From Lolium rigidum (Eukaryota; Streptophyta; Magnoliopsida; Poales; Poaceae), in the NCBI RefSeq assembly GCF_022539505.1, contig NC_061508.1, forward strand, positions 98,683,276 through 98,747,275: DNA of 64,000 nt, read 5' to 3'. Under the pieces are notes generated by a model, which did no database searches, had not been told where the DNA came from, and worked only from the letters and a program-made list of their open reading frames with translations. How positions within the stretch are numbered: position 1 is the first letter of the stretch; the number at the start of each line of letters is the position of its first letter. The position numbers and the translations under genes were made by a program. Positions 19,561-29,900 of this stretch are shown piece after piece.

Positions 19561-20146
19561 ACTGCTGTGGTGGGTGGAGTCGAAGCGTCAACAGAGGTCG
19601 CACTGTGGCGGACAAGGTTGACGCGGCATGCATAGTCGTGATGTGCCGGAGGGATGAAGGGTCTCGGATGCCTGCCATCTTTGACCTTGAAACCGGCCAC
19701 GGAAGTGGCTTGTAGATGTCACCCAGAACCAAACGCGGCGACGACTGGCTGTCACATGAAGTTTGTCGATGACGAAATCAGTCGAGGAGGAATGACCGAC
19801 CAATTGTCCAAGTGGTCGACACACGCGTCACGACAGCTGGTTCACCATCAACGCTCTCTCGGCCGATCGGATGTTGACGTCACTTCCCTTGTTGGTAGCG
19901 TTGAGCCACCAAATCATCCCCTCATATGTTGCCGATAACTTAATGGATTTATCTAAAAAAAAGATAACTTGATGGATTAGTTTGATTATTTTTGGAACAT
20001 ATGAAAAGAAGACAATCAGATATAACTTGTATGATACAGGCTAATCATGAGGCACAGGCATGCCGTACATGTCATGTTCCTTTGCAAAAATAGTCTAATC
20101 AGAGAAAGCATGGAAATAATCTTAGCAGAGTTTGATTTCACGTGTA
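19561..20146. other. unclassified GC-richer segment after LINE break
   Basis: The sequence changes character at about 19560. The segment to 19938 is GC-rich with short ORFs on both strands and no recognised domain. The rest is AT-rich. Confidence 0.4.
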
Positions 20147-20157
20147 GATATATCTAA

Positions 20158-21009
20158 AGTGTGTCTTTTTTTTTTGAACAGGGAAGGACCTAGAGCTTCA
20201 TTTCAGTTAAAGCGGTGGAGGTACATTTTACGGAATGGGTCCTACGAAAAATAAAAATTACAAGCCGACCCTTACAATTTGCACTAAGGACCTGAGAATA
20301 AAAACATGAAACACAATCAAGTCCAGCTCCTGCTCCACCACGCCAGGGCTTGCCGTAGTCAACCTCCACACCGCCGGGGACAGAACCACTTGGGCGTGAA
20401 GGTGGGAGCCAACTACGGCGCTACCAGAGGGCCTCCGCACTGGCAAGAACGCTTGGAGGTTGTTGATGACATGAGAACGATGGCCGTAAGGAACCGTCAC
20501 CGTCGCTCGAGGTTGGAGGGACCGCCCTTCGGCCATGGAAGACGGCGACAGCGGCGCCGTGGTGATCCTCCGACGAGAAGCGCTCGCGCTCCCCTGCTGC
20601 GGATGCGACGGCCAGCTGACCGCGAGCAACAGCTCATCCCCAATCTCGTCACCATGACGAACAAGGGAGAGGAATCTTCTGCTCCAACCTTGGCCACTAT
20701 ATCCGCTAGAAGCAACCTTATTTGTGGAGATCTTCGCCTTACTCCACCGCCACACTTCCAACTCCGACCACCGAAGCACCATGAAGTAGAGGAAGAAACT
20801 GAGGCAGTGCCAGATCTGGTCGCAGAGATCTGCCACCTCCCTCCTGGCATAAACGCCATACGCCACATAAGAACAAACACTAAACCTATCTACTCCGGCG
20901 CCAGCTCCCGCGCAGCTCCAGCCGGCTATTCCGGCGGAGAGGACCTCAGAGCGTCCCGGTGGGAGAGAGAGGACCCTCAACTACTGTAGCGAGTCGAGAG
21001 CAAGAATGG
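20158..21009 (-). mobile_element. candidate non-autonomous non-LTR retroelement
   Basis: The left side carries a T run (20166-20175), i.e. a 3' A tail on the minus strand. Perfect 11-base repeats GATATATCTAA lie at 20147-20157 and 21010-21020. A minus-strand frame at 20258-20980 is open for about 240 codons without a recognisable domain. The T run is eight bases away from the repeat, so the boundary is not certain. Confidence 0.45.
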
Positions 21010-21029
21010 GATATATCTAATTAGACACC

Positions 21030-22330
21030 TTTTTGGATAAAGAGTATATATTAATATCGTAGAGATACCAATTACACCCAGCCTCTGCAACAACGCATTT
21101 CCCTAGCGGCACTACGGATGCACACGGCCCATAAAAAGAAAGAAGAATTACAAAAAAGAAAAAGTCCTGCTACAACAATCTATTCCTTGAAACAACGGCA
21201 CTAACACCACCAAGACAACACCAGAAGTTCAGCTTCTCCAAAAGCGACGCCTCCAAGAAGGAAACAGTGCACAAGCACCATCGTCGCCCGATCATAGATA
21301 TTAGGTTTTCACCGTGAAGAAAATCATCACTCTCAAAACAATACCTTTAACAAGGACATTGCCAGGCACAACCAATTAAGGCCAGACCTTGGATTTTCAC
21401 CCTGAAAGGTAAGACTTTGAACTTCTCTTGTGTAGTCGCCCCCGCTTGCATACCGCTGCTTCAAGTCACGAATCACCAAGCCAACTCCTCATCACCGACG
21501 AGACTCGAACCACCATAGCTAGCCCCCACATCTCGACTTTCATGTCATTCTCCGCCAACAACATGGAACGAAAACGTGCTCCATGGTATTAACGGCCAGC
21601 AGAGCTTCTAAGCGCTCCCTCTGAAACCAAACGGCCAGAGAAAAACACGGGTGCGCACGACCGAATTCCACCCGATCCAGCAATCTCCAGGCCTTTCATC
21701 CATTTGGAGTTCGCCGACGGAGCCTTCCGGAACATGACAGTCAAGCCAGATCGTTGAAGACACGCAACCGACGGATCAACATCTTCGCGCGAATTGGAAC
21801 CATAGGACAACCACCTTTATGCGGCCAGACTAGCAGCCCCTCGCCGCAGCCCGGCTTCCGGTGAACGGAAGGAGCGGTCCAAACCCTATCGGCCCAGATC
21901 GAGCCCTAGGGATGGCCTCAGATCGGCACACGCGCAGATGGACAGGGCAGGCGCCTCCGTGGATCGCGCCGCCGCCAGCCCACCATTGCGAACACCACCT
22001 CTGCCTCCTTCGCGCCTCGCTGCAGCGCGCCGGCGAGCGCCGCACAAGGCGAGCTCCACCGCCCCGCCGCCATGACTCCACCTGCGCCACCCAGAAGAAC
22101 CCCTGCGCGAAGGGGAATCGATGGGCCGCGCCATCCCCACACGCCGTCTTCGACAGCCAGAGGTGGCCGCCACCGCTGGGCAGCAGCCCTCGCGCACGAA
22201 CGGCCCGAGAGCAGGTGGCGGCAGCGGCCAGCGCGAACTTGATCTACTGCTGTCGAGGAAGAAAGTCGCCTCCGGAGCCGCCTCGCGCGAGCGGCCCGGG
22301 AGGTGCGGTGCAGTTAGTTCGCTATCCCTA
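21030..22330 (-). repeat. dispersed repeat family, copy 1 (possibly non-LTR-derived)
   Basis: The left end (GATAAAGAGTATATATTAATATC, split by mismatches) and the following ACCAATTACACCCAGCCTC match the segment at 40655-41258 over about 600 bases. The end resembles an A-rich retroelement tail on the minus strand. The part from about 21830 to 22330 is GC-rich and would be the 5' region. No coding domain is recognised. Confidence 0.6.
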
Positions 22331-22692
22331 AAATTGGTAATGTACCTATTTTTAGACAGAGGTCGCCGCTCAAAGTAGCCTGCCAAGAGAGCACGCACAA
22401 GTTCAGCGACGCGGCCCTTCGAAATCAAATGCGACCAATGCTAAGCCGTCTGCTGTTGACGGACGATTGGACATTTCTAAGCTCATGCTTACCGAGATGG
22501 GATGTCTAAGCACATGCTTACGCAGATGCGATCTGGATGTTGAAGGACGAGGGATACTGCCCCGATCGCGACTCCAAGCATTATTTCACAGTGAGCGTCA
22601 ACTGGCAGATGCTACCGAGTAGCTTATGAGAGGTAGAGTATAGAAGGATTCGGGAACAAGATTGACAGTTTGACACACAATGTACGTAGGAT
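22331..22692. other. spacer, nothing recognised
   Basis: This mixed-composition sequence between a repeat and a LINE has a short internal echo (GCTCATGCTTACCGAGATG, then GCACATGCTTACGCAGATG). No gene is seen. Confidence 0.5.
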
Positions 22693-22701
22693 CGCTACAT
22701 C

Positions 22702-25700
22702 TTTTTTTAGATAATAGGCAAAGATTTGCCCGACTTTAAATTAATAAAGCCAACAAGGTAGCAAGGTTTAGATACATACTGCTGGGCATTACAGCTTCGC
22801 CAACGCACACATAAGCATAGAGTTTCTAAACAAGATTACAGAGAAAGCCACATCATATAAGGAGAGGTCTTCATGCATTCCAGGCCGTCCCAGGCACCCC
22901 ACCATGGCACGGGCAACTCCATCATGACATCGCTGGCCTGAGAGACGCGTACAGCTCCCTTAGCTCGCGCACCATCCAGTTTAAGCCCTCCTTTTCTCTT
23001 GACTTGCATTTTAGGCTCCACAGCTGCAAAAAAATGATGATTTTGTAAACGATGTCAGCTGGGTTAGCAATAATTTTCTTTTCAATAGCAAGTTTTTTGC
23101 GCACATTCCACAGCGCCCAAGACTGGGCAAGAAAAAGGATCCACAACAACTTTCTGGGGTAACCCGAGAAGCTAGACAAGATATCATGGAACTCGGGCAA
23201 AGTTAGCGGGGCGCCGGTTGCACCGAGCAGCCGGCGCGTGGCTAGACCACGCGAAGATCGCCAAAGAGCAGGAGAAGAAGATATGGCTAACGTCCTCCGG
23301 CGCACCACACAGGGCACATAGGCCGTTTGACGGACCATGTCGAGTAAGGATCTGCAGTGCCGAGGGCAGCTTATCCAGGGCTAACTGCCAGGAGAAGATT
23401 TTGATTTTTAGCGGAACCGAGGCTTCCCACAGGTCTTTGAAATGAGCCACCGTCGTGCCCTTCGACAGCATAGCATACATGGATCTCACTGAGAATGATC
23501 CGTTTTGTTCCAGGTGCCAAGAGATCTTGTCTTGACCCGTGGTGAGAATCACCGCAGCCAAACTTCTTTGAAGATCTTCCCACTGCCGCGCACCCTCCGG
23601 ATCAAGAGAACGGCGAAAACGGACTTGCAGATTGTCTTGAAACAACGCATCAGCGACCGAAATATCTTGATTGTCACAGATGGCAAATAACAAAGGAAAA
23701 GGACTCCAGTAGGGGGCCCCTTCCCCACCACCAGTCCTTCCAGAAGCTGGTTCTATTGCCGTTCCGCACCTTGTGCTTTGCTCCTACCTTAAAGAGGTTC
23801 TTGATTTTGTGAAGACTTTTCCAGAAGGGGGAGCCTCCATGACCTGATCCCGCAAACAAGTCGGAGGCGTCCACATACTTAGCACGGATGATGCGAGCCC
23901 AGATCGTGTCCTCTTCCTGGTACCAGTCTCCAAATCCACTTCAACATCAGTGCCACATTCATCTTTTTGGTATTGAGTAACCCTAGCCCTCCATATTCCT
24001 TGGGTCTACAAACAGTTGGCCAGTTCACCAGGTGGTACTTCCTCTTCGGTCCCGCTCCTTCCCAAAAGAACTTAGAACGATGAGAGTCAAACCTCGCATG
24101 AATCCCATCATGGAGGAGGAACAGGCCCATCGCAAACATCGGGAGATTGTCTAGGCATGCATTAGAAAGGATAAGTCGTCCCCCTGACGACATCAGCCTT
24201 CCCAACCAAGGTTCGATTTTAGTGGCGAGTTTCCGCACAAGAAAGAGCCACTGCTCTAGGGTTAGCTTTCTGTCAGAGATAGGGAGGCCCAGATAAATGA
24301 AGGGGAAGGAGCCAAGTTTGCAGTTAAGCTTGTTAGCAATTGAAGTCCGCTCTTCGAACCGCTGACCCATCACGAACACCTCGCTTTTTTGATAGTTGAT
24401 CTTGAGCCCCGACATATCCTCAAAGCACATCAGCAGGAATTTAAGGTTGGCAATATCCTCATCCGAACCTTGAATGAGGATAAGCGTGTCGTCTGCATAC
24501 TGAAGATGGGAGACGCCCCCGGGCAACAGGTGTGGAACCAGACCGTGAATGTGTCCGGCCTTGGAAGCCGCAGAAAGAATACTAGACAGGGCCTCACCAA
24601 TGAAGTTGAAAAGCAGCAGTGAAAGGGGGTCTCCCTGGCGAACCCCTCTCTTATTTCTGAAAAACGGCCCCACTTCACCGTTGATAGAGATAGCAGTTTG
24701 TCCCCCAGAGACAAGTTGTAAAATCCTATGGATGTATCCTTCATCAAAACCTTTGCAACGGAGAACTTCCCCCAAGAAGTCCCAGTTCACTCTGTCGTAT
24801 GCCTTTTCAAAGTCCAACTTGAGAAGCACCCCATTATGCTTTCTCTGTCTCAAATCGTGAATGATTTCTAGCAGCGTCAACGGACCATCGAGGATATTTC
24901 TTCCTTTGACAAAGGCAGTTTGATTGGGAGAGAGGATCCTATGCGCAATCGGATCCAACCTAGATGCGTAAGCCTTGGAAACGATCTTAAAGATTACATT
25001 GATCAGTGCAATTGGTCTGTATTGTGTGATTTGATCCGCGCCGGGCACTTTCGGAATAAGCGAAAGAATTCCAAAGTTGAGCCTAGAAATGTCAATGCGC
25101 CCCAGCATAAAGTCATTGAGGATGTGCAAAATACCCAGCTTGACCTGCGGCCAGAATCTCTTGAAGAAGATAACAGGGAAACCGTCCGGGCCCGGGGCGG
25201 TATCTGTCTTCATGTCCTTAACGATGGCATCAAGCTCAGTCTCAGAGAAAGTGAGAGCCAGATTCACATTCTCCTCCTCTGAGACCCGACTATACCTATC
25301 CCAGGTATCTGGCGCCAACCCGCACATCCTTGCGGCAGACGAGCCAAGCAGGCTTCTGTAGAAGTCATAAACATGCTCGTTGGATGAGCTTCGGGTCCGT
25401 GACCGTCCCGCTGTCCGTGACTAACGCTGAAATATTGCATTTCCTTCTTCTGCCGTTGGCAACTGCGTGGAAATAGGCTGTGTTTGCATCTCCCTGCAGA
25501 GCCCACCTGACCCTGCCTCGCTGCCTCCAGTGTTCCTCTTCAATCTTATATATATGCAGCAGTTGCTCCTCGAGGTGATATCTAGATGCCCAGGCGTCTT
25601 CGTCCAAACCAGAGGAGTCAGCCAGCACATCAAGCTGAGCAATCTGAGTGAGGAGCGCGTTCTTTGTGGCCTTGGTGTCCCTACCAAGGTTCTGATTCCA

Positions 25701-26482
25701 TCCCCTCAAGTACTGTCTTAGGCCCGACGACATGAACGACCACCAGTCGATGATGTCTCGGCCGCCCACCTTGGACAGCAGCCTGGCCCATGTAAACTGG
25801 ACAAGAGGGACAAAATCGGGGCGCTCAAACCAGCTGGACTCGAAGAAGAATCGATTAGAACGAACGGGGAAGCCCTCCCCGGTGTCAAAAACGAGAGGCG
25901 TGTGATCGAGCCAAGGCGGGTCTCGGCAGCAAGAGAGCAAAGAGGGAAAATAGCTTCAAAGGATGCAGAGACAAAGACACGGTCCAGAGCAGAGCGGACA
26001 GGATTAATCTGACGGTTAGACCAAGTGAAACGTGCCCCAGTGCGCGGGATTTCTCTTAGGGCCCAAGAAGCAATGTTGTCGTTGAAGAGATCAATAAGGG
26101 TCCAGTTGACATTATCGTTGTTCTTATCTTCCGCCGCTCTGATAAGGTTGAAGTCGCCACCCATGAGGATCGGCAAGTCACAGTTGGCGATTTTGGCCGT
26201 AATCTCGGCCAGGAACCCTCTAGAACGAGCATGGTCTGCAGGGCCGTAGATACCTATGACTTCAAGCTTTTCCTTGGTAGCACGATGCAGAATAGATAGG
26301 CTAAGGAAGAATTGACCCTTGTCCATTCTCCCCACTTCAAACATACTGTCCCTAACTCCCAACAGCATGCCTCCCGAGTGGCCATTCGCTGGGAGCCATG
26401 ACCAGAAGAATTTCTCTCCCACCTCAAGGCTGGCAAGCTCGGCGTCCGTGAAGTCTTGTTTAATAGTTTCTTGAAGAAGGAC
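22702..26482 (-). mobile_element. LINE, 5'-truncated, with probable target duplication
   Basis: The minus-strand copy ends in a short A tail (T run at 22702-22708). It starts inside the endonuclease domain near 26482. Flanks CGCTACATCT (22693-22702) and CGCTACGTCT (26483-26492) differ at one base and fit a target duplication. The 3' UTR spans about 22709-22920. Confidence 0.85.
22922..26482 (-). pseudogene. LINE ORF2: endonuclease, RT, zf-RVT (frameshifted)
   Basis: Reading the minus strand from 26482, the endonuclease part shows VAVLLQETIKQ, a MGGDFNLIR motif (about 26150) and RFTWSNRQ. The RT domain (25327-23879) is open for 482 codons. It contains KAPGPDG-like TAPGPDGFP, the LDFEKAYDRVNWDF motif A, the GVRQGDPLS motif B and the catalytic QYADD (about 24500). 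The zf-RVT part (about 23693-23184) has FSWQLALDKLP and the CALCG..H..C zinc ligands. The frame breaks near 25940, 25350 and 23700. RT catalytic residues are intact although the ORF as a whole is not. Confidence 0.9.
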
Positions 26483-26611
26483 CGCTACGTCTAACTATCA
26501 ATCATATGATTATCGATTGGTCTTACAAATAAGACGAAAGAAAAGATTGTCTCAAGGACTGACTAGGGTTACGGGTGTTTTAGTCCACTACGTATTGAAG
26601 TCACCATCTTA

Positions 26612-28322
26612 GAGCATCTCCAGTCGCGTCCCCCAAACCGTCCCCCAAAGCGATTTGGGGCGCGCCGGACAAAAAAAGCGTTCCAGCCGCGTCCCCCAAA
26701 GCCCATTTTTGTCCGGCGCGGCCCGACACGGTGTCCGGCGCCCCGAGCCCGTCCCCGTCCCACGGGGACGCTCCGGGGACGCCGGACACAACGCAAGCGA
26801 GGCCAACCGACGCGGGCCCGACGCGTCGGCGGCACGGAAGGCTAAAACCCCGTCGCCTACCTTTGGTCAAGCGACGTTAATGGCGTCCCTGTTTTCCCGG
26901 GCGACGCGAGGACGCGTCTCGTCGTGCATGGCCGCGTGGCCATCCGCGCCGGAGTTATTGCGTGCAACCACCCGCTGCCGCCGCTGTTTTAAGACGCCCT
27001 CCAGTTATCGCCGCTCATCATAATCCTTCTCGTCGCCGCCGCCTCCCCCTTCCCAGATCCTCTCCTCGCCGCTCAAAAAATGTCGAGCTCGTCCTCCCGC
27101 AAGATCGCCGCGGCAGCCTCACCGTGGCGGAGGCGTGGGCGCTGTACCACGCCCGGTATCCAGTCCCGCCGGACATGCGGCTGCCAAGCAGCGGCGGCTG
27201 GAAGATGGCCGTGAACGGCATTGGCGTTCCGCCGCGCACGGAGCAATGGTGGGACGCCGTCAAGGCCCGTCGGGCTCAACTCACCGCCCGAGGAGCGGTT
27301 GGATCCGACGTGGGCGGTCGACAACAACGACGCCTGGTGGACGACGTACTTCAAGGCGAAGTACGACATCGAGATGCGCAGCACCGACAACCTCGTCGGC
27401 GGCCCCAATAGCTGGAACAAGGACGGCCGCGCCACGTTGCGGGGCGTTCCGGGCGCACCCTCGACAACGTCATCCGCGGCATCCGCAACGGCGCTCCAAG
27501 GCTGGAGATGCCGTCGTCGCCGCCGCCGTCTCCTCAATGGCAGCCGAGGAGGACGACGTACTCGTCCTCCTCGCACTCTTCTTCCTCGGGACCGGCACGA
27601 TCGACGCCGTCCTCGTCTTACCGATCGGCGCCGTACACCATTCCCAAACGGGAGGTGAAGGAGGAGCCGGCGACGCCCGTCAACACGAGGCGTGGCGGCA
27701 GCGGCAGCCGGCGGCAGCAAGGGAGGCGCGGCGGCGCCCTCCTCATCCCGAAGCCGGAGGTGAAGGAGGAGCCGGAGGAAGCGTCGCGGGCGGCGCCGCC
27801 GGCGGAGTACGAGCGGCGGCAGCGAGCTCATCGCCGGCAGCGACGACCCCGAGGACCGCCTAGGGCTGCGGGCAGCGTTCTTGGCGTCCATGGACGACAA
27901 GGACGCTCGGAGGGGCGACCTCGGACGCGGCGATCGCCATGTCCATCCGCGACTCCGGCAAGCCGGCTGGTGGACCTCACCGACGACGGCGAGGCAGACC
28001 AAGCGGCTTGGTGAAGGACGAGCCCGTGGACGAGCCCGTCGACGAGCGCGTCAAGCGAGGAGGTCGTCACCGACGAGATGTACAACTTCCAGGCGAGTAC
28101 TACGACGCCTCCGGCCGCCGCAAGTGGTTCTAGATTAGGTTTAGTTTTAAAGTTAGTCAAATTTCGTTCGAATCTATGTAAGTTTGGACGAATCTAATCG
28201 AATCTAGTTAAGTTTAAAATTTGCGAAATTTTGTTTGGGGGACGCGACTGGGGAGCGACGTCACGAACGAAACACGTCCCCCAAACGCTCAATCCGGCGC
28301 GGTTTGGGGGACGCGGCTGCTC
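26612..28322. mobile_element. PIF/Harbinger-type element carrying a GC-rich gene
   Basis: The ends share GAGCA and CGCGTCCCCCAAACCG in inverted orientation (the right end lacks about six bases). They are flanked by TTA at 26609-26611 and 28323-28325. At 1,711 bases and without a transposase, it is non-autonomous. It carries a CpG-rich coding-like core (27080-28133). The left 260 bases are rich in CCCCGTCC-type motifs. Confidence 0.82.
27080..28133 (+). pseudogene. GC-rich ORF of unknown function inside the Harbinger-type element
   Basis: An ATG at 27080 opens a serine-rich start. Coding character then moves between frames. The motifs VAEAWALYHARYPVPPDM, GWKMAVNGIGVPP and WWDAVKARRAQLT appear in one frame. 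DPTWAVDNNDAWWTTYF and WNKDGRATLRGVPG follow in a second. KREVKEEPATP, a repeat of PEVKEEPEEA and a basic end at 28133 appear in a third. The Lys-Glu-Glu-Pro repeats and basic tracts suggest a nuclear protein. At least three frame changes separate these parts, so this copy is not functional as read. I do not recognise the family. Confidence 0.55.
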
Positions 28323-28358
28323 TTAAACCTTTCGCAAGTGCAATCAACATTTCGGTGG

Positions 28359-28415
28359 GCCTATGCAAGTTTTTTTTTTTTTTTTTTTTTTTTTTGAGCT
28401 GAGCCTATGCAAGTT
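28359..28415 (-). mobile_element. poly(A)-only retroposition footprint
   Basis: A run of 26 T (28370-28395) plus about seven bases lies between two perfect copies of GCCTATGCAAGTT (28359-28371 and 28403-28415). This is what a retroposed copy truncated to its A tail would leave, on the minus strand. No element body remains. Confidence 0.75.
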
Positions 28416-28867
28416 GGCTGTCCTGAATGGAATGGTGTACCCCGTAACGCATACCCCATCATCCCATCAATCTAGGTGGCATCCCCACTAATGGCTGCGA
28501 TCAAACATTGAGCGTTCAGCCACTGTAATGCAGGTGATCAAATATGGAGCGTTCGCTGTCATGCAGTGTATACTGAAACAGCGATTTGTCCCAACAGTCA
28601 ACAGAGACAGTTTCGGTTGACCTGCTTCGCGCAGACAATCAATCAATCAGGTCCATGGTATTTGGGCAGAAACGAGATCGCACAATGGGAATTAGAAGTG
28701 CAGATCGGAGTACAAGTCATAGAAAGCACGATCAACGAACTGTCCCCCATTCCCCAACGATACAACGAACTGCACGCTACAAATACCAGTCGACGCGCGC
28801 CGCGAAATGCACTGCCAAGGATGAACCTATCAATTCCAGTAGCTCGTAGTCCTACCGCGTACGCAGT
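28416..28867. other. 3' flank of the unknown GC-rich gene
   Basis: No separate gene is seen. On the minus strand this would be the 3' untranslated and downstream region of the ORF ending at 28868. Short plus-strand ORFs here look like chance. Confidence 0.4.
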
Positions 28868-29584
28868 TCACCACGACCGCACCGCCGGGCTCGCCTGGCC
28901 AACCGGCGGCAGCGGCGCCGGCACCAAGCAGTGCTGCGGCCACCGCCAAAAGTACCCCTCGCCGCAGCCGGCAGGGACCGTCTGGGTCTGATGATGGTCC
29001 GTCCCCTCCTCGACGTCCATCGCCACCGCTCCCTCCGCGTCCTGCTCCTCTCCGTCCACCGTCTCGGCAGCCGTTGACGCCTGCGCCGCCTCTGCCGGCG
29101 CGGGCGCGGCAACCCAAGGGACCACGGCCAGGCCGGCGCCGCCCTCTTCCCGCGCGCCCGACAGCAGCGCACGCACCGTGCAGCTGTCCGCCTCGCGCAG
29201 CATGTCACGGATCCACTCGGCGCCGGCGCTCACGGGCGCCCACGGCCGGATCCGCCATTTTCCGAGAAGGCCGTGCAGGCCGCCAGCTCCCGCGGCGTCG
29301 ACGGCCGGGTGGTGGTTGTACACCACCACCGCGCTCTCCCCTTCCGGGGCCCCGGGCGATGGCGCCGGTGGCTCCTCCCCCATCATCACGTCGCTCGCCG
29401 GCTCCGGCACATCGCTGCCCGTGCCGCCGGCACACTCCAGCCGCCTCATCTTGTTCGCGCGGCAGGAAATCGGGGCGCCGTCGAGGTCGCCCTCGCAGGG
29501 CCACGCAAACAAGCCCGGCTCCTCCGCGCCCTTCCTCTTCTGCGCCACGCCGACGCCGGGGGCGTACTCCATGAGCACCACCAT
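28868..29584 (-). CDS. intact GC-rich ORF, hypothetical grass protein
   Basis: The ATG at 29584 opens a frame of 238 codons ending in TGA at 28868-28870. A second in-frame ATG lies four codons later. The frame also continues upstream without a stop, but only with a GTG. A TATA-like CATATATC lies near 29690, about 100 bases before the ATG. The protein begins MVVLMEYAPG, has a basic KKR-type patch near residue 15, and an acidic, Ala/Glu/Pro-rich middle. A conserved-looking C-terminal motif contains GYFWRWPQHCLVPAPLPP. There is no signal peptide or membrane segment. No intron is evident. The CpG-rich, stop-free frame and the TATA position favour a real gene, but I do not recognise the family and give no function. 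Confidence 0.6.
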   Translation of the reverse strand: MVVLMEYAPGVGVAQKRKGAEEPGLFAWPCEGDLDGAPISCRANKMRRLECAGGTGSDVPEPASDVMMGEEPPAPSPGAPEGESAVVVYNHHPAVDAAGAGGLHGLLGKWRIRPWAPVSAGAEWIRDMLREADSCTVRALLSGAREEGGAGLAVVPWVAAPAPAEAAQASTAAETVDGEEQDAEGAVAMDVEEGTDHHQTQTVPAGCGEGYFWRWPQHCLVPAPLPPVGQASPAVRSW

Positions 29585-29900
29585 CACGACGAATTCACGA
29601 TCGCTGGAAGCTTCCCTGCCCACTCGCGCGCTTTCCTCAAATTCTGGCTGAGCTCGTTGTCGTAGCGAGTGGAGCGTGTGATGGCGGGAGATATATGAGC
29701 TCGATTGAGAGGGAGTGGAGTGGACAGGTGGAGGGAATTGAGAAGCGTGGAGAAGCTTCGGTCGGGCTCCGGAAGCCTCTGGAATCGTCGCCTGCTTTCC
29801 TGGATAAGGACATCGTGAGCGCGCGGGGGTGGGGTCAATTGGCAGATGTACGGAAATGCCCCTGAGATGAGGTTTTTATTAAAAAAAACGTGAAAATATA

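Noticed and set aside
20306..20989. 227-codon plus-strand ORF
   Set aside because: It overlaps an equally long minus-strand frame in a candidate retroelement; neither has a recognisable domain.
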